This document shows, one piece after another, positions 17,496 to 26,654 of a stretch of 64,000 nucleotides of DNA. Under the pieces are notes generated by a model. The model worked only from the letters and a program-made list of their open reading frames with translations, made no database searches and had not been told where the DNA came from. This DNA comes from Cuspidothrix sp046080125. Lineage in GTDB: Bacteria; Cyanobacteriota; Cyanobacteriia; Cyanobacteriales; Nostocaceae. Position 1 is the stretch's first letter. Every line of letters starts with the position of its first letter. The translations under genes and the position numbers were made by a program. The stretch covers positions 1-64,000 of the forward strand of contig JBJTTJ010000148.1 in NCBI GenBank assembly GCA_046080125.1, in the 5' to 3' direction.

Positions 17496-19388
17496 ATGAG
17501 ATCTCCCCAAAGTAATCAATTTGACTACGTAAAAATTGGTATAGCCTCACCAGAACGGATTCGCCAATGGGGTGAGAGGACTTTACCTAATGGACAATTG
17601 GTAGGTGAAGTTACCAAACCAGAAACTATCAATTACCGCACCCTTAAACCAGAAATGGATGGTTTGTTTTGCGAGCGCATTTTTGGACCAGCTAAGGACT
17701 GGGAATGTCACTGTGGGAAATACAAGCGGGTGCGTCATAGAGGTATAGTTTGCGAGCGCTGTGGTGTAGAAGTTACTGAGTCTCGTGTGCGTCGCCACAG
17801 AATGGGCTTTATTAAACTGGCAGCCCCCGTTGCCCATGTTTGGTATCTCAAGGGGATTCCCAGCTATATCGCTATTCTGCTAGATATGCCACTGCGAGAT
17901 GTGGAGCAGATTGTTTATTTCAACTCATACTGTGTCTTAGCCCCTGGTAATGCTGATACCCTCACTTATAAACAACTCCTAAGTGAAGACCAGTGGTTAG
18001 AAATTGAAGATGCTATCTACAGTGAAGACTCCCAGTTAGAGGGTGTGGAAGTAGGCATTGGTGCAGAGGCACTGCTGCGACTATTGGCGGATATTAATTT
18101 AGAACAAGAGGCAGAATCCCTCAGAGAAGAAATTGCCAACGCTAAGGGACAAAAACGCGCCAAATTAATTAAACGGCTGCGGGTAATAGATAACTTCATT
18201 GCCACCGGTTCTCACCCAGAATGGATGGTGATGGAAATTATTCCCGTCATTCCCCCTGACCTACGCCCCATGGTACAACTAGATGGGGGGAGATTTGCCA
18301 CCAGCGATTTAAACGATTTGTACCGCCGGGTGATTAACCGCAACAACCGTTTAGCTAGACTCCAGGAAATTCTCGCGCCAGAAATTATTGTCCGTAACGA
18401 AAAACGGATGTTACAAGAAGCCGTAGATGCCCTGATAGATAATGGTCGCCGGGGACGGACAGTGGTGGGGGCTAATAACCGCCCATTAAAATCCTTGTCA
18501 GACATTATCGAAGGTAAACAAGGACGTTTCCGGCAAAACCTTTTGGGTAAACGGGTGGACTATTCCGGTCGTTCTGTAATTGTGGTTGGTCCCAAACTGA
18601 AAATTCACCAATGTGGGCTCCCAAGGGAAATGGCCATAGAACTGTTCCAACCCTTTGTGATTAATCGCTTGATTCGTTCCGGCATGGTGAATAATATCAA
18701 AGCTGCTAAAAAACTGATTTCTCGTAATGACCCCACAGTTTGGGATGTGCTGGAAGAGGTGATAGAAGGACACCCAGTAATGTTAAACCGAGCGCCGACC
18801 CTGCACCGTTTGGGGATTCAAGCCTTTGAACCCATCTTAGTGGAGGGGAGAGCTATTCAACTGCATCCTTTGGTTTGTCCAGCTTTTAACGCTGATTTTG
18901 ACGGAGACCAAATGGCAGTTCACGTTCCTCTATCCCTAGAGAGTCAAGCCGAAGCCCGGCTGTTAATGTTGGCTTGTAATAATATTCTGTCCCCAGCCAC
19001 AGGTAAACCCATCGTTACCCCTAGCCAAGACATGGTGTTGGGAGCATATTATCTGACGGCAGAAAATCCCAACGCTACTAAAGGGGCCGGCCGATATTTC
19101 TCTTCCTTAGATGATGTCATTATGGCTTACGAAGCCCACCAAGTTGACCTTCACGCCTATATTTATGTCCGGTTTGATGGGGAAATGGAAACGGGAGAAC
19201 CAGATATAGAACCTTTGGAAGTCATTGAGGACAAGGATGATAAGGGTAAACTAATTAGTCGCACCCTCATCTATAAATTCCGTCGTGTTCGTGAAGATGC
19301 TCAAGGGAACTTAATTTCTCAGTACATTTATACGACTCCTGGAAGAGCTATTTACAACAAAGCTATTCAGGAAGCGATAGACGCGTAG
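17496..19388 (+). CDS. rpoC1: DNA-directed RNA polymerase subunit gamma (beta' N-terminal part)
   Basis: A 630-residue RpoC1, the N-terminal half of beta' that is split off in cyanobacteria and plastids. The start is set at ATG 17496 (MRSPQSNQFDYVKIGIASPERIRQWGERTL), the family's N-terminus; the frame continues 56 codons upstream, but those codons are pure repeat sequence. The N-terminal zinc site (CHCGKYKRVRHRGIVCERCGVEV) is present. The catalytic NADFDGD motif has its Mg-binding aspartates at residues 467, 469 and 471. It is followed 46 bp later by rpoC2. Confidence 0.97.
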   Translation: MRSPQSNQFDYVKIGIASPERIRQWGERTLPNGQLVGEVTKPETINYRTLKPEMDGLFCERIFGPAKDWECHCGKYKRVRHRGIVCERCGVEVTESRVRRHRMGFIKLAAPVAHVWYLKGIPSYIAILLDMPLRDVEQIVYFNSYCVLAPGNADTLTYKQLLSEDQWLEIEDAIYSEDSQLEGVEVGIGAEALLRLLADINLEQEAESLREEIANAKGQKRAKLIKRLRVIDNFIATGSHPEWMVMEIIPVIPPDLRPMVQLDGGRFATSDLNDLYRRVINRNNRLARLQEILAPEIIVRNEKRMLQEAVDALIDNGRRGRTVVGANNRPLKSLSDIIEGKQGRFRQNLLGKRVDYSGRSVIVVGPKLKIHQCGLPREMAIELFQPFVINRLIRSGMVNNIKAAKKLISRNDPTVWDVLEEVIEGHPVMLNRAPTLHRLGIQAFEPILVEGRAIQLHPLVCPAFNADFDGDQMAVHVPLSLESQAEARLLMLACNNILSPATGKPIVTPSQDMVLGAYYLTAENPNATKGAGRYFSSLDDVIMAYEAHQVDLHAYIYVRFDGEMETGEPDIEPLEVIEDKDDKGKLISRTLIYKFRRVREDAQGNLISQYIYTTPGRAIYNKAIQEAIDA

Positions 19389-19434
19389 GAAAATTAAAAA
19401 TTGAGAGTAATTTTAAATTGGAACGAAGTGACCT

Positions 19435-22400
19435 ATGACTAAAGCAGTTTTCCGCAATCTTGTAGTTAATAAAGGTAAGCTCAGAGATTTAATTTCACAG
19501 GTCTTTACCCATTATGGAACAGCGCGGACAGCGGTAATGGCGGATAAACTCAAAGACTTGGGTTTCCGCTATGCCACCAAAGCGGGGGTGTCAATTAGCG
19601 TAGATGATTTAATGATTCCCCCTTCTAAAAAAGAACTACTAGAAGCAGCAGAAGCAGAAATTCTCGCCACCGAAGAGCGTTACCAACGGGGGGAAATTAC
19701 AGAAGTTGAACGTTTCCAAAAAGTCATTGATACCTGGAACAGTACCTCGGAAGCACTCAAGGATGAGGTAGTGGTTCACTTTAAAAAAACCAATCCCCTC
19801 AACTCCGTCTACATGATGGCCTTCTCTGGAGCGCGGGGGAACATTTCCCAAGTGCGGCAGTTGGTGGGGATGCGGGGACTGATGGCAGACCCCCAAGGGG
19901 AAATCATAGACTTACCAATTAAAACCAATTTCCGGGAAGGACTCACAGTTACAGAATATATTATTTCCAGTTATGGAGCAAGGAAAGGTTTAGTAGATAC
20001 GGCATTAAGAACAGCAGACTCCGGTTACTTAACCCGGCGGTTAGTGGATGTTTCCCAAGATGTGATAGTCCGGGAAATTGACTGCGGTACAAAGAGAGGC
20101 CTAACTATCCGTGCCATGGTAGAAGGTAACAAAACCTTGATTAAACTGGGAACGCGGTTAATGGGTAGAGTCGCGGGTGAAGATGTAATTCATCCAGAAA
20201 CCAAAGAAATTATTGCGCCTCGGAATACTCCTATAGACGATGATTTAGCTGACGCTATTCAAAAAGCCGGAGTCAAAGAAGTTGTGGTTCGCAGTCCCCT
20301 AACTTGTGAAGCTGCCCGTTCTGTCTGTCAACATTGCTATGGCTGGAGTTTGGCCCACGCCAAGATGGTAGATTTAGGGGAGGCTGTGGGGATTATCGCC
20401 GCCCAGAGCATTGGTGAACCCGGTACACAGTTAACGATGCGGACATTCCACACTGGAGGTGTATTCACTGGGGAAGTAGCTCAACAAGTCCGTTCTAAAG
20501 TGGCAGGAACGGTAAAAATTCCTCGCAAACTACAAACCCGTCCCTATCGTACCCGTCATGGTGAAGACGCTCTTTATGTTGAAGCTAATGGCACATTGGT
20601 GATTGAAGGAGATAAAAAGAACGGCACGGGAGAAAGTCAGGAAATTGCCGTTACCCAAGGTTCAACCCTATACATTCACAATGGACAACAGGTATTAGCA
20701 GATCATTTGGTGGCAGAAGTCGCCCTGGGTGGTAGAACTACCAGAACTAATACAGAAAAAGCCGTCAAAGACGTAGCTTCTGACCTAGCAGGGGAAGTGA
20801 AATTTGCCGAAGTAGTGGCAGAACAAAAAACTGACCGTCAAGGCAATACCACCGTTACCGCTTCTAGAGGGGGATTAATTTGGATTCTATCTGGTGATGT
20901 TTATAACTTGCCTCCCGGGGCAGAACTGATGGTCAAAAATGGTGATGCCATTGAAACCAACGGTGTATTAGCCCAAACCAAACTCACGACTATGCACGGT
21001 GGTGTCGTCCGCTTACCAGAAGCAATTCCTGGCAAGGCGACCAGAGAAATTGAAATTATTACCGCTTCTGTGGTGCTAGACCAGGCAGCCATTACTGTTG
21101 TAAGTTCCCAGGGACGCAACAACTACTTAATTACTACTGCTAACAACCAAGAATTTAACCTTAGAGCCACTCCAGGCACAAAGGTACAAAACGGTCAAGT
21201 GGTAGCAGAATTGATAGATGATCATTACCGCACCACTACCGGGGGCTTCCTCAAGTTTGCTGGTGTGGAAGTGCAGAAAAAAGGTAAAGCCAAACTCGGT
21301 TATGAAGTAGTTCAAGGGGGAACACTTTTATGGATACCGGAAGAAACTCACGAAGTTAACAAAGACATTTCTTTGCTGTTAGTAGAAGATGGTCAGTTTG
21401 TTGAGCCAGGCACAGAAGTAGTTAAAGACATCTTCTGTCAAACCGGTGGCGTAGTAGAAGTTACCCAAAAGAACGACATTCTCCGGGAAGTAGTGATTAA
21501 ACCCGGTGAACTGCTGATGGTAGATGACCCGGAGGCAGTCATGGAGAAAGATGATACTTTCCTCCAAGCGGGGGAAGAACTGCAAGGGACAACCGCCACA
21601 GAATTGCGTTACATCCAATATGTAGAAACTCCCGAAGGTCCTGCCCTGCTCAGTCGTCCGGTGGTGGAATTTCCAGTCCCCACCAACCCCGATGTTCCTG
21701 CTACCACTTCCGTGAGTCAACACACAGGCCGTTCCATCCAACTGCGGGCAGTACAACGCATTCCCTACAAAGACTCCGAACGGGTGAAATCGGTGGAAGG
21801 GGTGGAACTGCTGCGGACACAGATAGTTTTAGAAATTGAGCAAGAAACAGATAGTGAACACGGTTCTTCTCCCTTAGCGGCAGATATAGAACTAATTCCC
21901 GACCCGGACAACGAAGAAATTCAGCATTTACAGTTAGTGATTTTAGAATCACTGGTAATGCGTCGAGATATCACCGCCGATGCTACCCAAGGCAGTACCC
22001 AAACTAACCTAGAAGTTAAGGATGGTGATACTATTGCCCCCGGTGGGATTGTTGCGCGGACACAGATATTGTGTAAAGAAGGTGGCATAGTTCGGGGGGT
22101 GCAAAAAGGTACAGAAACCGTGCGTCGTTGTTTAGTATTACGTCAACATGATTTGGTGACAGTGAATACTAACGTTGCTCCCAAGGTAAAAACTGGAGAT
22201 TTGGTGGTTGAGGGTAGCGAAATTGCTCCCGGTATCTTGGCGGCTGAATCAGGACAGGTAGTAGAAGTCACCCTTCGGGAAGTCAAAAGTCAAAAGTCAA
22301 AAGTCAAAGATATTGACGACAGTGAAGAAGGAAATCAATCCCCAGTCCCCAGTCCCCAGTACACCATCACCCTCCGCGTTGGTCGTCCCTACCGAGTCAG

Positions 22401-23532
22401 TCCTGGTGCTGTGTTGCAAGTAGAAGATGGGGACTTGGTACAACGAGGTGACAACTTGGTATTGCTGGTATTTGAGCGTGCTAAAACAGGGGATATTATC
22501 CAAGGTTTACCCCGGATTGAAGAACTTCTAGAAGCCCGTAAACCCAAGGAAGCTTGTATTTTGGCACGTCGTCCCGGAGAGGTGAAGGTGGTTTACGGTG
22601 ATGGTGATGAAGTTACATCCATTACCCGTGAGGCATATTCCATTAAAGTGATTGAACATAATGGCGCGGTGACAGACTATCCCCTTGGTCCTGGGCAAAA
22701 TCTGATAGTTCCAGATGGAGCGCAGATAGAAGCAGGGCAACCTTTGACTGATGGACCTTCTAACCCCCATGAAATCCTAGAGATATTCTTTAGCTTGGGT
22801 TCAGAAGATGGGGTTTATGCTTGTGCTTCCGTTGCTCTACAAAAAGTACAAACCTTTTTGGTGAATGAGGTGCAGATGGTATACCAATCCCAGGGTATTG
22901 ACATTGCTGACAAACACATTGAAGTTATTGTCCGCCAAATGACCAATAAAGTCCGTATTGATGACGGTGGTGATACTACCATGCTCCCTGGAGAACTGGT
23001 GGAACTACGTCAAGTGGAACAGGTGAATGAGGCTATGTCCATTACAGGTGGAGCAAGGGCTCAATATACACCGATGTTACTAGGTATCACTAAGGCCTCT
23101 TTGAATACTGACAGTTTTATCTCTGCGGCGTCTTTCCAGGAAACAACCAGAGTATTAACTGAAGCAGCTATTGAGGGTAAATCTGATTGGTTGCGTGGTC
23201 TGAAGGAAAACGTGATCATCGGTCGTTTGATTCCTGCTGGTACTGGTTACAATACTTATGAGGAAGCGGGAACAATTGACGACTATGTAACGGATATAGG
23301 TAGCGGGTTACTAGATGAAGTAGATGATCCCTTGGATATGGTTTTAGATGACCGCACTGCTAAACTCTATAGTCTGGATGCACAGGGTATGGGTGAGGGT
23401 AGTTTTGGTAGCAAAATGGGAGAACGTTTGATCATAGATGATGATGATGATCTCATTGCTGATGAAATTAGTGATCTTGTGGAAGACGATGATTTTGATG
23501 ATGAAGATGATGATGATTTTGATGATGAGTAA
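19435..23532 (+). CDS. rpoC2: DNA-directed RNA polymerase subunit beta' (C-terminal part)
   Basis: A 1365-residue RpoC2, carrying the C-terminal half of beta' with the large cyanobacterial SI3 insertion (sandwich-barrel hybrid motifs). Visible core motifs: FSGARGNISQVRQLVGMRGLM, the zinc-binding CEAARSVCQHCYGWSLA, and the trigger-loop region VGIIAAQSIGEPGTQLTMRTFHTGG. The C-terminus is a very acidic D/E tail of about 30 residues. Oddity: within the insertion, residues about 950-975 are encoded by two short tandem repeat tracts (GTCAAAA heptamers at 22282-22309 and CCCCAGT heptamers at 22340-22360) that keep the reading frame. Confidence 0.97.
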   Translation: MTKAVFRNLVVNKGKLRDLISQVFTHYGTARTAVMADKLKDLGFRYATKAGVSISVDDLMIPPSKKELLEAAEAEILATEERYQRGEITEVERFQKVIDTWNSTSEALKDEVVVHFKKTNPLNSVYMMAFSGARGNISQVRQLVGMRGLMADPQGEIIDLPIKTNFREGLTVTEYIISSYGARKGLVDTALRTADSGYLTRRLVDVSQDVIVREIDCGTKRGLTIRAMVEGNKTLIKLGTRLMGRVAGEDVIHPETKEIIAPRNTPIDDDLADAIQKAGVKEVVVRSPLTCEAARSVCQHCYGWSLAHAKMVDLGEAVGIIAAQSIGEPGTQLTMRTFHTGGVFTGEVAQQVRSKVAGTVKIPRKLQTRPYRTRHGEDALYVEANGTLVIEGDKKNGTGESQEIAVTQGSTLYIHNGQQVLADHLVAEVALGGRTTRTNTEKAVKDVASDLAGEVKFAEVVAEQKTDRQGNTTVTASRGGLIWILSGDVYNLPPGAELMVKNGDAIETNGVLAQTKLTTMHGGVVRLPEAIPGKATREIEIITASVVLDQAAITVVSSQGRNNYLITTANNQEFNLRATPGTKVQNGQVVAELIDDHYRTTTGGFLKFAGVEVQKKGKAKLGYEVVQGGTLLWIPEETHEVNKDISLLLVEDGQFVEPGTEVVKDIFCQTGGVVEVTQKNDILREVVIKPGELLMVDDPEAVMEKDDTFLQAGEELQGTTATELRYIQYVETPEGPALLSRPVVEFPVPTNPDVPATTSVSQHTGRSIQLRAVQRIPYKDSERVKSVEGVELLRTQIVLEIEQETDSEHGSSPLAADIELIPDPDNEEIQHLQLVILESLVMRRDITADATQGSTQTNLEVKDGDTIAPGGIVARTQILCKEGGIVRGVQKGTETVRRCLVLRQHDLVTVNTNVAPKVKTGDLVVEGSEIAPGILAAESGQVVEVTLREVKSQKSKVKDIDDSEEGNQSPVPSPQYTITLRVGRPYRVSPGAVLQVEDGDLVQRGDNLVLLVFERAKTGDIIQGLPRIEELLEARKPKEACILARRPGEVKVVYGDGDEVTSITREAYSIKVIEHNGAVTDYPLGPGQNLIVPDGAQIEAGQPLTDGPSNPHEILEIFFSLGSEDGVYACASVALQKVQTFLVNEVQMVYQSQGIDIADKHIEVIVRQMTNKVRIDDGGDTTMLPGELVELRQVEQVNEAMSITGGARAQYTPMLLGITKASLNTDSFISAASFQETTRVLTEAAIEGKSDWLRGLKENVIIGRLIPAGTGYNTYEEAGTIDDYVTDIGSGLLDEVDDPLDMVLDDRTAKLYSLDAQGMGEGSFGSKMGERLIIDDDDDLIADEISDLVEDDDFDDEDDDDFDDE
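22282..22360 (+). repeat. Two in-frame heptanucleotide repeat tracts inside rpoC2
   Basis: Three GTCAAAA heptamers plus one GTCAAAG (22282-22309), then three perfect CCCCAGT heptamers (22340-22360), separated by 30 bases. They encode the K/S/Q-rich VKSQKSKVKD and the S-P-V-P-S-P-Q stretch. Both repeats are typical intergenic Nostocales repeats, here carried within the coding sequence without breaking the frame. Confidence 0.85.
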
Positions 23533-23571
23533 AAGCGGGTAATGTTGAAGTTTTACGGTTGACTACCATGC

Positions 23572-23716
23572 TCAGATCCCCGACTTCTCAGATCAGTTGA
23601 TCATTGATGGACACAATAAATCCAGGACTTACGCATAACGGAACTAAAGTAGGGGTAATTCATGGATTATCCCTACAGAAGAATCAGGGTTTCGCCCACA
23701 TCTTGCGTAAGTCCTG
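23572..23716. mobile_element. MITE-like element with terminal inverted repeats
   Basis: CAGGACTTACGCA (23623-23635) and TGCGTAAGTCCTG (23704-23716) are perfect 13-bp terminal inverted repeats around a 94-bp element. The element contains an inner inverted repeat (GTAGGGGTAATTCATGGATTATCCCTAC). It has no coding capacity. Partial relatives are at 26267-26390 and near 42340-42384. Just left of it, 23572-23587 is a half-copy of the CCCCGACTTC palindrome family. This region is the gap between rpoC2 and the next gene. Confidence 0.6.
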
Positions 23717-23806
23717 AAATGTCCGCACTACAAAAGTTTGTTTAACAGGTCTTCATATCTCAAGCACTGGTTTTGCTGATACAAGATTCTTCAGTCAGTT
23801 AATCTG

Positions 23807-24178
23807 TTAAAAATTACCAAGCTTGATCTTAATCCCGGAATCAAGAGGAGGAACTTTTAAATATTCAACTGGTTCATAAGTAGGCCGCTTGGAGTTATTA
23901 GCGTCATCATAACATTGGAAAAAGGACCCTAGATTATTGATATAATTAATAGGATTTACTTTTTTACATTCTGGGTCGCTGATGCTTAGGGACGATTGAT
24001 TGTTGGCTTTATCTATTCGATACCAATAACTGTTAATTGTTATCGGTTCTGTGATAAGACTCTGCGCTTGATGCTTCCGTACTGTTGGGGTAACGCTAGG
24101 GTTAGTTTCAGCATTGGCACTATTATTAACCATGTAATCGCATAGCAAAACCATTAATACGGGAAGAAATAATTTCAT
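23807..24178 (-). CDS. Hypothetical secreted protein (123 aa)
   Basis: Function not recognised. The 123-residue product begins with a signal peptide (MKLFLPVLMVLLCDYMVNNSANAE, likely cut after ANA near residue 23). The mature part is about 100 residues, with two or three cysteines (CKKVNPINYINNLGSFFQC), so a disulfide in the periplasm is possible. It is convergent with rpoC2 and shares no operon. Codon use is AT-rich like its surroundings. Confidence 0.6.
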   Translation of the reverse strand: MKLFLPVLMVLLCDYMVNNSANAETNPSVTPTVRKHQAQSLITEPITINSYWYRIDKANNQSSLSISDPECKKVNPINYINNLGSFFQCYDDANNSKRPTYEPVEYLKVPPLDSGIKIKLGNF

Positions 24179-24382
24179 ATTTTTTTTGGCAATGAATAGA
24201 GTTTAAAATCCTTAATAATCATGAATATGTAGAATTATAAAGTAAATTTTGTCAATATTGATCTTATTCTGTTGTTGGTTGTTACTAAAAAATTAGTAAA
24301 ACTTCAAAATTCTTTATTTTAGTTTGTGTCTATCATCTCTTATGATAAATTTTAATTGGATAATGGATTATTTGATTAATTT

Positions 24383-24925
24383 ATGACTACAGAAATAGGT
24401 TCATCAAGTTTAGCTAGTTTAGAATACTATCCATGTATTGATGGTGATGGAGAAATTATATCAGAATTTCAAGGTAAAATAGGAGTTTATGCCATTTTCA
24501 ATCAGGATAAAATTCTGACATTTATTGGATATTCCCGTGATATTTATTTTAGTTTAATGCAGCACTTAGTCCGGCAATATGAAAACTGCTACTGGATAAA
24601 GGTGCAAACTATAGAACGTCCCCAGCGAACAATTTTAGAGAATATCGAAAAGGCTTGGATTCAGGAAAATCCTGGTTATATGGCTGACATTGAAGATAGA
24701 AAAAAATGGATTAATCCCATTGATGTTAAACCATTAATGACAGCAGAAGAAAAAAACAATTATGATAACTTAGCTATTGATGATTTAGCTAAAAGCAAAG
24801 TTTTAAAAAATGTAGCTCGGCGGGTTGAACAAGAGATTTTAGCCGTTTTAGTTGCACGGGGGGTAAAAACACAAATCCGCTTTAACCCTAAATTAAAAGA
24901 AGTGGGATTATTAGATCTAAAGTAA
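24383..24925 (+). CDS. GIY-YIG-like domain protein
   Basis: A 180-residue protein. Its N-terminal half carries a GIY-YIG-like signature: GKIGVYAIFNQDKI (GVY in place of GIY) and, 13 residues on, LTFIGYSRDIYFSLMQHL (FIG in place of YIG). A Glu follows in ILENIEKAWIQENPGY, where the metal-binding Glu of the family is expected. The C-terminal half (DDLAKSKVLKNVARRVEQEILAVLVARGV) looks helical and is not part of the nuclease core. It could be a DNA endonuclease, or an inactive member, since the motif is degenerate. It is isolated, with no recombination or R-M partner beside it. Confidence 0.65.
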   Translation: MTTEIGSSSLASLEYYPCIDGDGEIISEFQGKIGVYAIFNQDKILTFIGYSRDIYFSLMQHLVRQYENCYWIKVQTIERPQRTILENIEKAWIQENPGYMADIEDRKKWINPIDVKPLMTAEEKNNYDNLAIDDLAKSKVLKNVARRVEQEILAVLVARGVKTQIRFNPKLKEVGLLDLK

Positions 24926-24989
24926 ACATTTACTTATCAGCAGTCAGACTTCCATAATTATAGCGGGCAAGATGCCCGCAGCACAATAT

Positions 24990-25424
24990 CTATCGAGGGG
25001 CTAAATTTTGAAATCGGTATTCAGTGCCAATTCTGAGCTTGTTTGTATTATAACGAGGAGTCATTAGTAGGGAAGAGTCATAGGGATTGGGTAAATCAGG
25101 CGTGCGAAGATAGGGGTCATTTGTGCTTTGTTGGGCGAGAACATCTTGATACAGGATATTGACAAGTTCACCATCTTTAGCGATTTTGTTGTCGGTGAAA
25201 GAGCTACCAAACTGACCAGGAGAACCAATTAAAGCCCCTAATTGACGTTTAAAGCTGCCATTTTCGTAAAAGTTTGGATCATTGCGGAAATAGGCTTTAA
25301 GGAAAGCATTGTTTGTTGTTTCATAGTTGGATGGTTCAGTTTCTGCTGGAGCAGGAGAGATAAAAGCGGTGCTGGTAGCTAAAAATACCAATAATCCAGT
25401 CAAGACTGGAAATTTTATGGTCAT
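24990..25424 (-). CDS. Hypothetical secreted protein (144 aa)
   Basis: Function not recognised. It has a clear signal peptide (IKFPVLTGLLVFLATSTAFISPAPAE, cleavage likely after APA near residue 27). The mature protein of about 115 residues is rich in N, P and Y and ends in YNTNKLRIGTEYRFQNLAPR. The start at 25424 is supported by a strong GAGGAG Shine-Dalgarno sequence about 8 bases upstream. It is divergent from pyrE. Confidence 0.65.
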   Translation of the reverse strand: MTIKFPVLTGLLVFLATSTAFISPAPAETEPSNYETTNNAFLKAYFRNDPNFYENGSFKRQLGALIGSPGQFGSSFTDNKIAKDGELVNILYQDVLAQQSTNDPYLRTPDLPNPYDSSLLMTPRYNTNKLRIGTEYRFQNLAPR

Positions 25425-25525
25425 GTTAGTAACTCCTCAATTTTTCGATGAATCTTAATTTATGCTTAAATTGATAACTCTGTTGAGTTTCAACTTTGGT
25501 GTAACACAACTTTTAATGGTTTGTA

Positions 25526-26155
25526 ATGTCTTATTTTACTCAAACCCCTGATAGTTCAGATATTTGGGCTACCACTGCTGATTTAACTGTTCTGAGTCGA
25601 AAACTACTGGATTTATTTTGTCAGGTTGCTTATCAAGAAGGTAATTTTGTTCTTTCTTCTGGACAACGTAGTTCTTACTATATTAATGGTAAACAGGTAA
25701 CACTCCATCCTCAAGGTGCTTTGGCTTTAGGGAGGTTATTGCTACCAATATTACCGGAAGATACGCAAGCTGTGGCTGGTTTAACCTTGGGGGCTGATCC
25801 GATTGTATCAGCAGTGAGTGTGGTTTCTGTGTATGAAAATAGGGCGATACCTGCCTTAATTATTCGCAAGGAAGCCAAGGGACACGGAACAATGGCTTAT
25901 ATTGAAGGGCCAAATTTACCTCCAGGTGCAAAAGTCGTGGTTTTGGAAGATGTAGTCACAACTGGACAATCTGCACTCAAAGCTGTGGAGCGTTTACGGG
26001 CTGCTGGGTATACTGTAGAGAGAGTAATATCCCTGATAGATAGGCTACAAGGTGGTAGAGAGTTATACCAATCCGTCCAGTTGCAATTTGTGGCCTTATT
26101 TACAATTGAGGATCTTCAGAAACGCTACGCAGAAATTAATTTAACTGTTAATTAG
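25526..26155 (+). CDS. pyrE: Orotate phosphoribosyltransferase
   Basis: PyrE joins orotate to PRPP to give OMP in pyrimidine synthesis. The 209-residue protein has the PRPP-binding motif VVVLEDVVTTGQSALKAVERL (about residues 134-154), the flexible-loop region RKEAKGHGTMAYIEGP with the catalytic lysines, and the N-terminal SGQRSSYYINGKQVTLHP. No orotidine decarboxylase domain is fused. pyrD lies about 6.4 kb away on the same strand but in a separate unit. Confidence 0.93.
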   Translation: MSYFTQTPDSSDIWATTADLTVLSRKLLDLFCQVAYQEGNFVLSSGQRSSYYINGKQVTLHPQGALALGRLLLPILPEDTQAVAGLTLGADPIVSAVSVVSVYENRAIPALIIRKEAKGHGTMAYIEGPNLPPGAKVVVLEDVVTTGQSALKAVERLRAAGYTVERVISLIDRLQGGRELYQSVQLQFVALFTIEDLQKRYAEINLTVN

Positions 26156-26173
26156 ACATTTCCGGGAATTAAT

Positions 26174-26201
26174 GTAGAGACGTTCTATAGAACGTCTCTA
26201 C
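26174..26201. terminator. Perfect 28-bp palindrome after pyrE
   Basis: GTAGAGACGTTCTA and its exact complement form a perfect palindrome 18 bp after pyrE, followed by AAGGGTTTT. It is a likely terminator. The same arms recur at 45225-45248 after leuA, so this is also a dispersed repeat family recruited to gene ends. Confidence 0.65.
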
Positions 26202-26654
26202 AAGGGTTTTAGAAAACGCACATTTAATTTTCGGACAAGTCTATTAATGTAGAGTTTGTTCATAGTAGAACTTACGTAAAAGATCGTGAACGTAGAGGTA
26301 ATTCATGAATTACCCCTACACAAGAATCAGGTCTTTGATAGATTTTGATATCTGACGCGGCCTAATAACGTGCCAGTTGTGCGAGTCCTGTGAAGAGTTT
26401 CTTGATAAAAACAATTTATGCTGGTTGTTTATCTAGATTCCGATGATGTAATAAATCTTTATCAAGATTAACAATTCAAAAAATAAATATATAATTTGAT
26501 GTATTTCGTATTATAAATATGGGTAAAAAAAAGACCAAAGAAGCCAGGAATAAGGCATTGTAAAAAGAGGTCAATTTTAGTTTGCTATTAATTATCTGGG
26601 TAGTTACATTGCTGAAATTAACCTGCGAAAAATCTTGAAAAAAGATGGAATCTC
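26202..26654. other. Intergenic region upstream of cbiM
   Basis: About 450 bases without a gene. A decayed MITE-like copy (26267-26390) contains the inverted repeat GTAGAGGTAATTCATGAATTACCCCTAC and ends in GCGAGTCCTG. The remaining AT-rich 260 bases must contain the cbiM promoter. I looked for the conserved B12-box of a cobalamin riboswitch and did not find one. Confidence 0.45.

Noticed and set aside
26400..26654. Cobalamin riboswitch upstream of cbiM
   Set aside because: Expected from other genomes, but I could not find the conserved B12-box or its pairing partners in this stretch.
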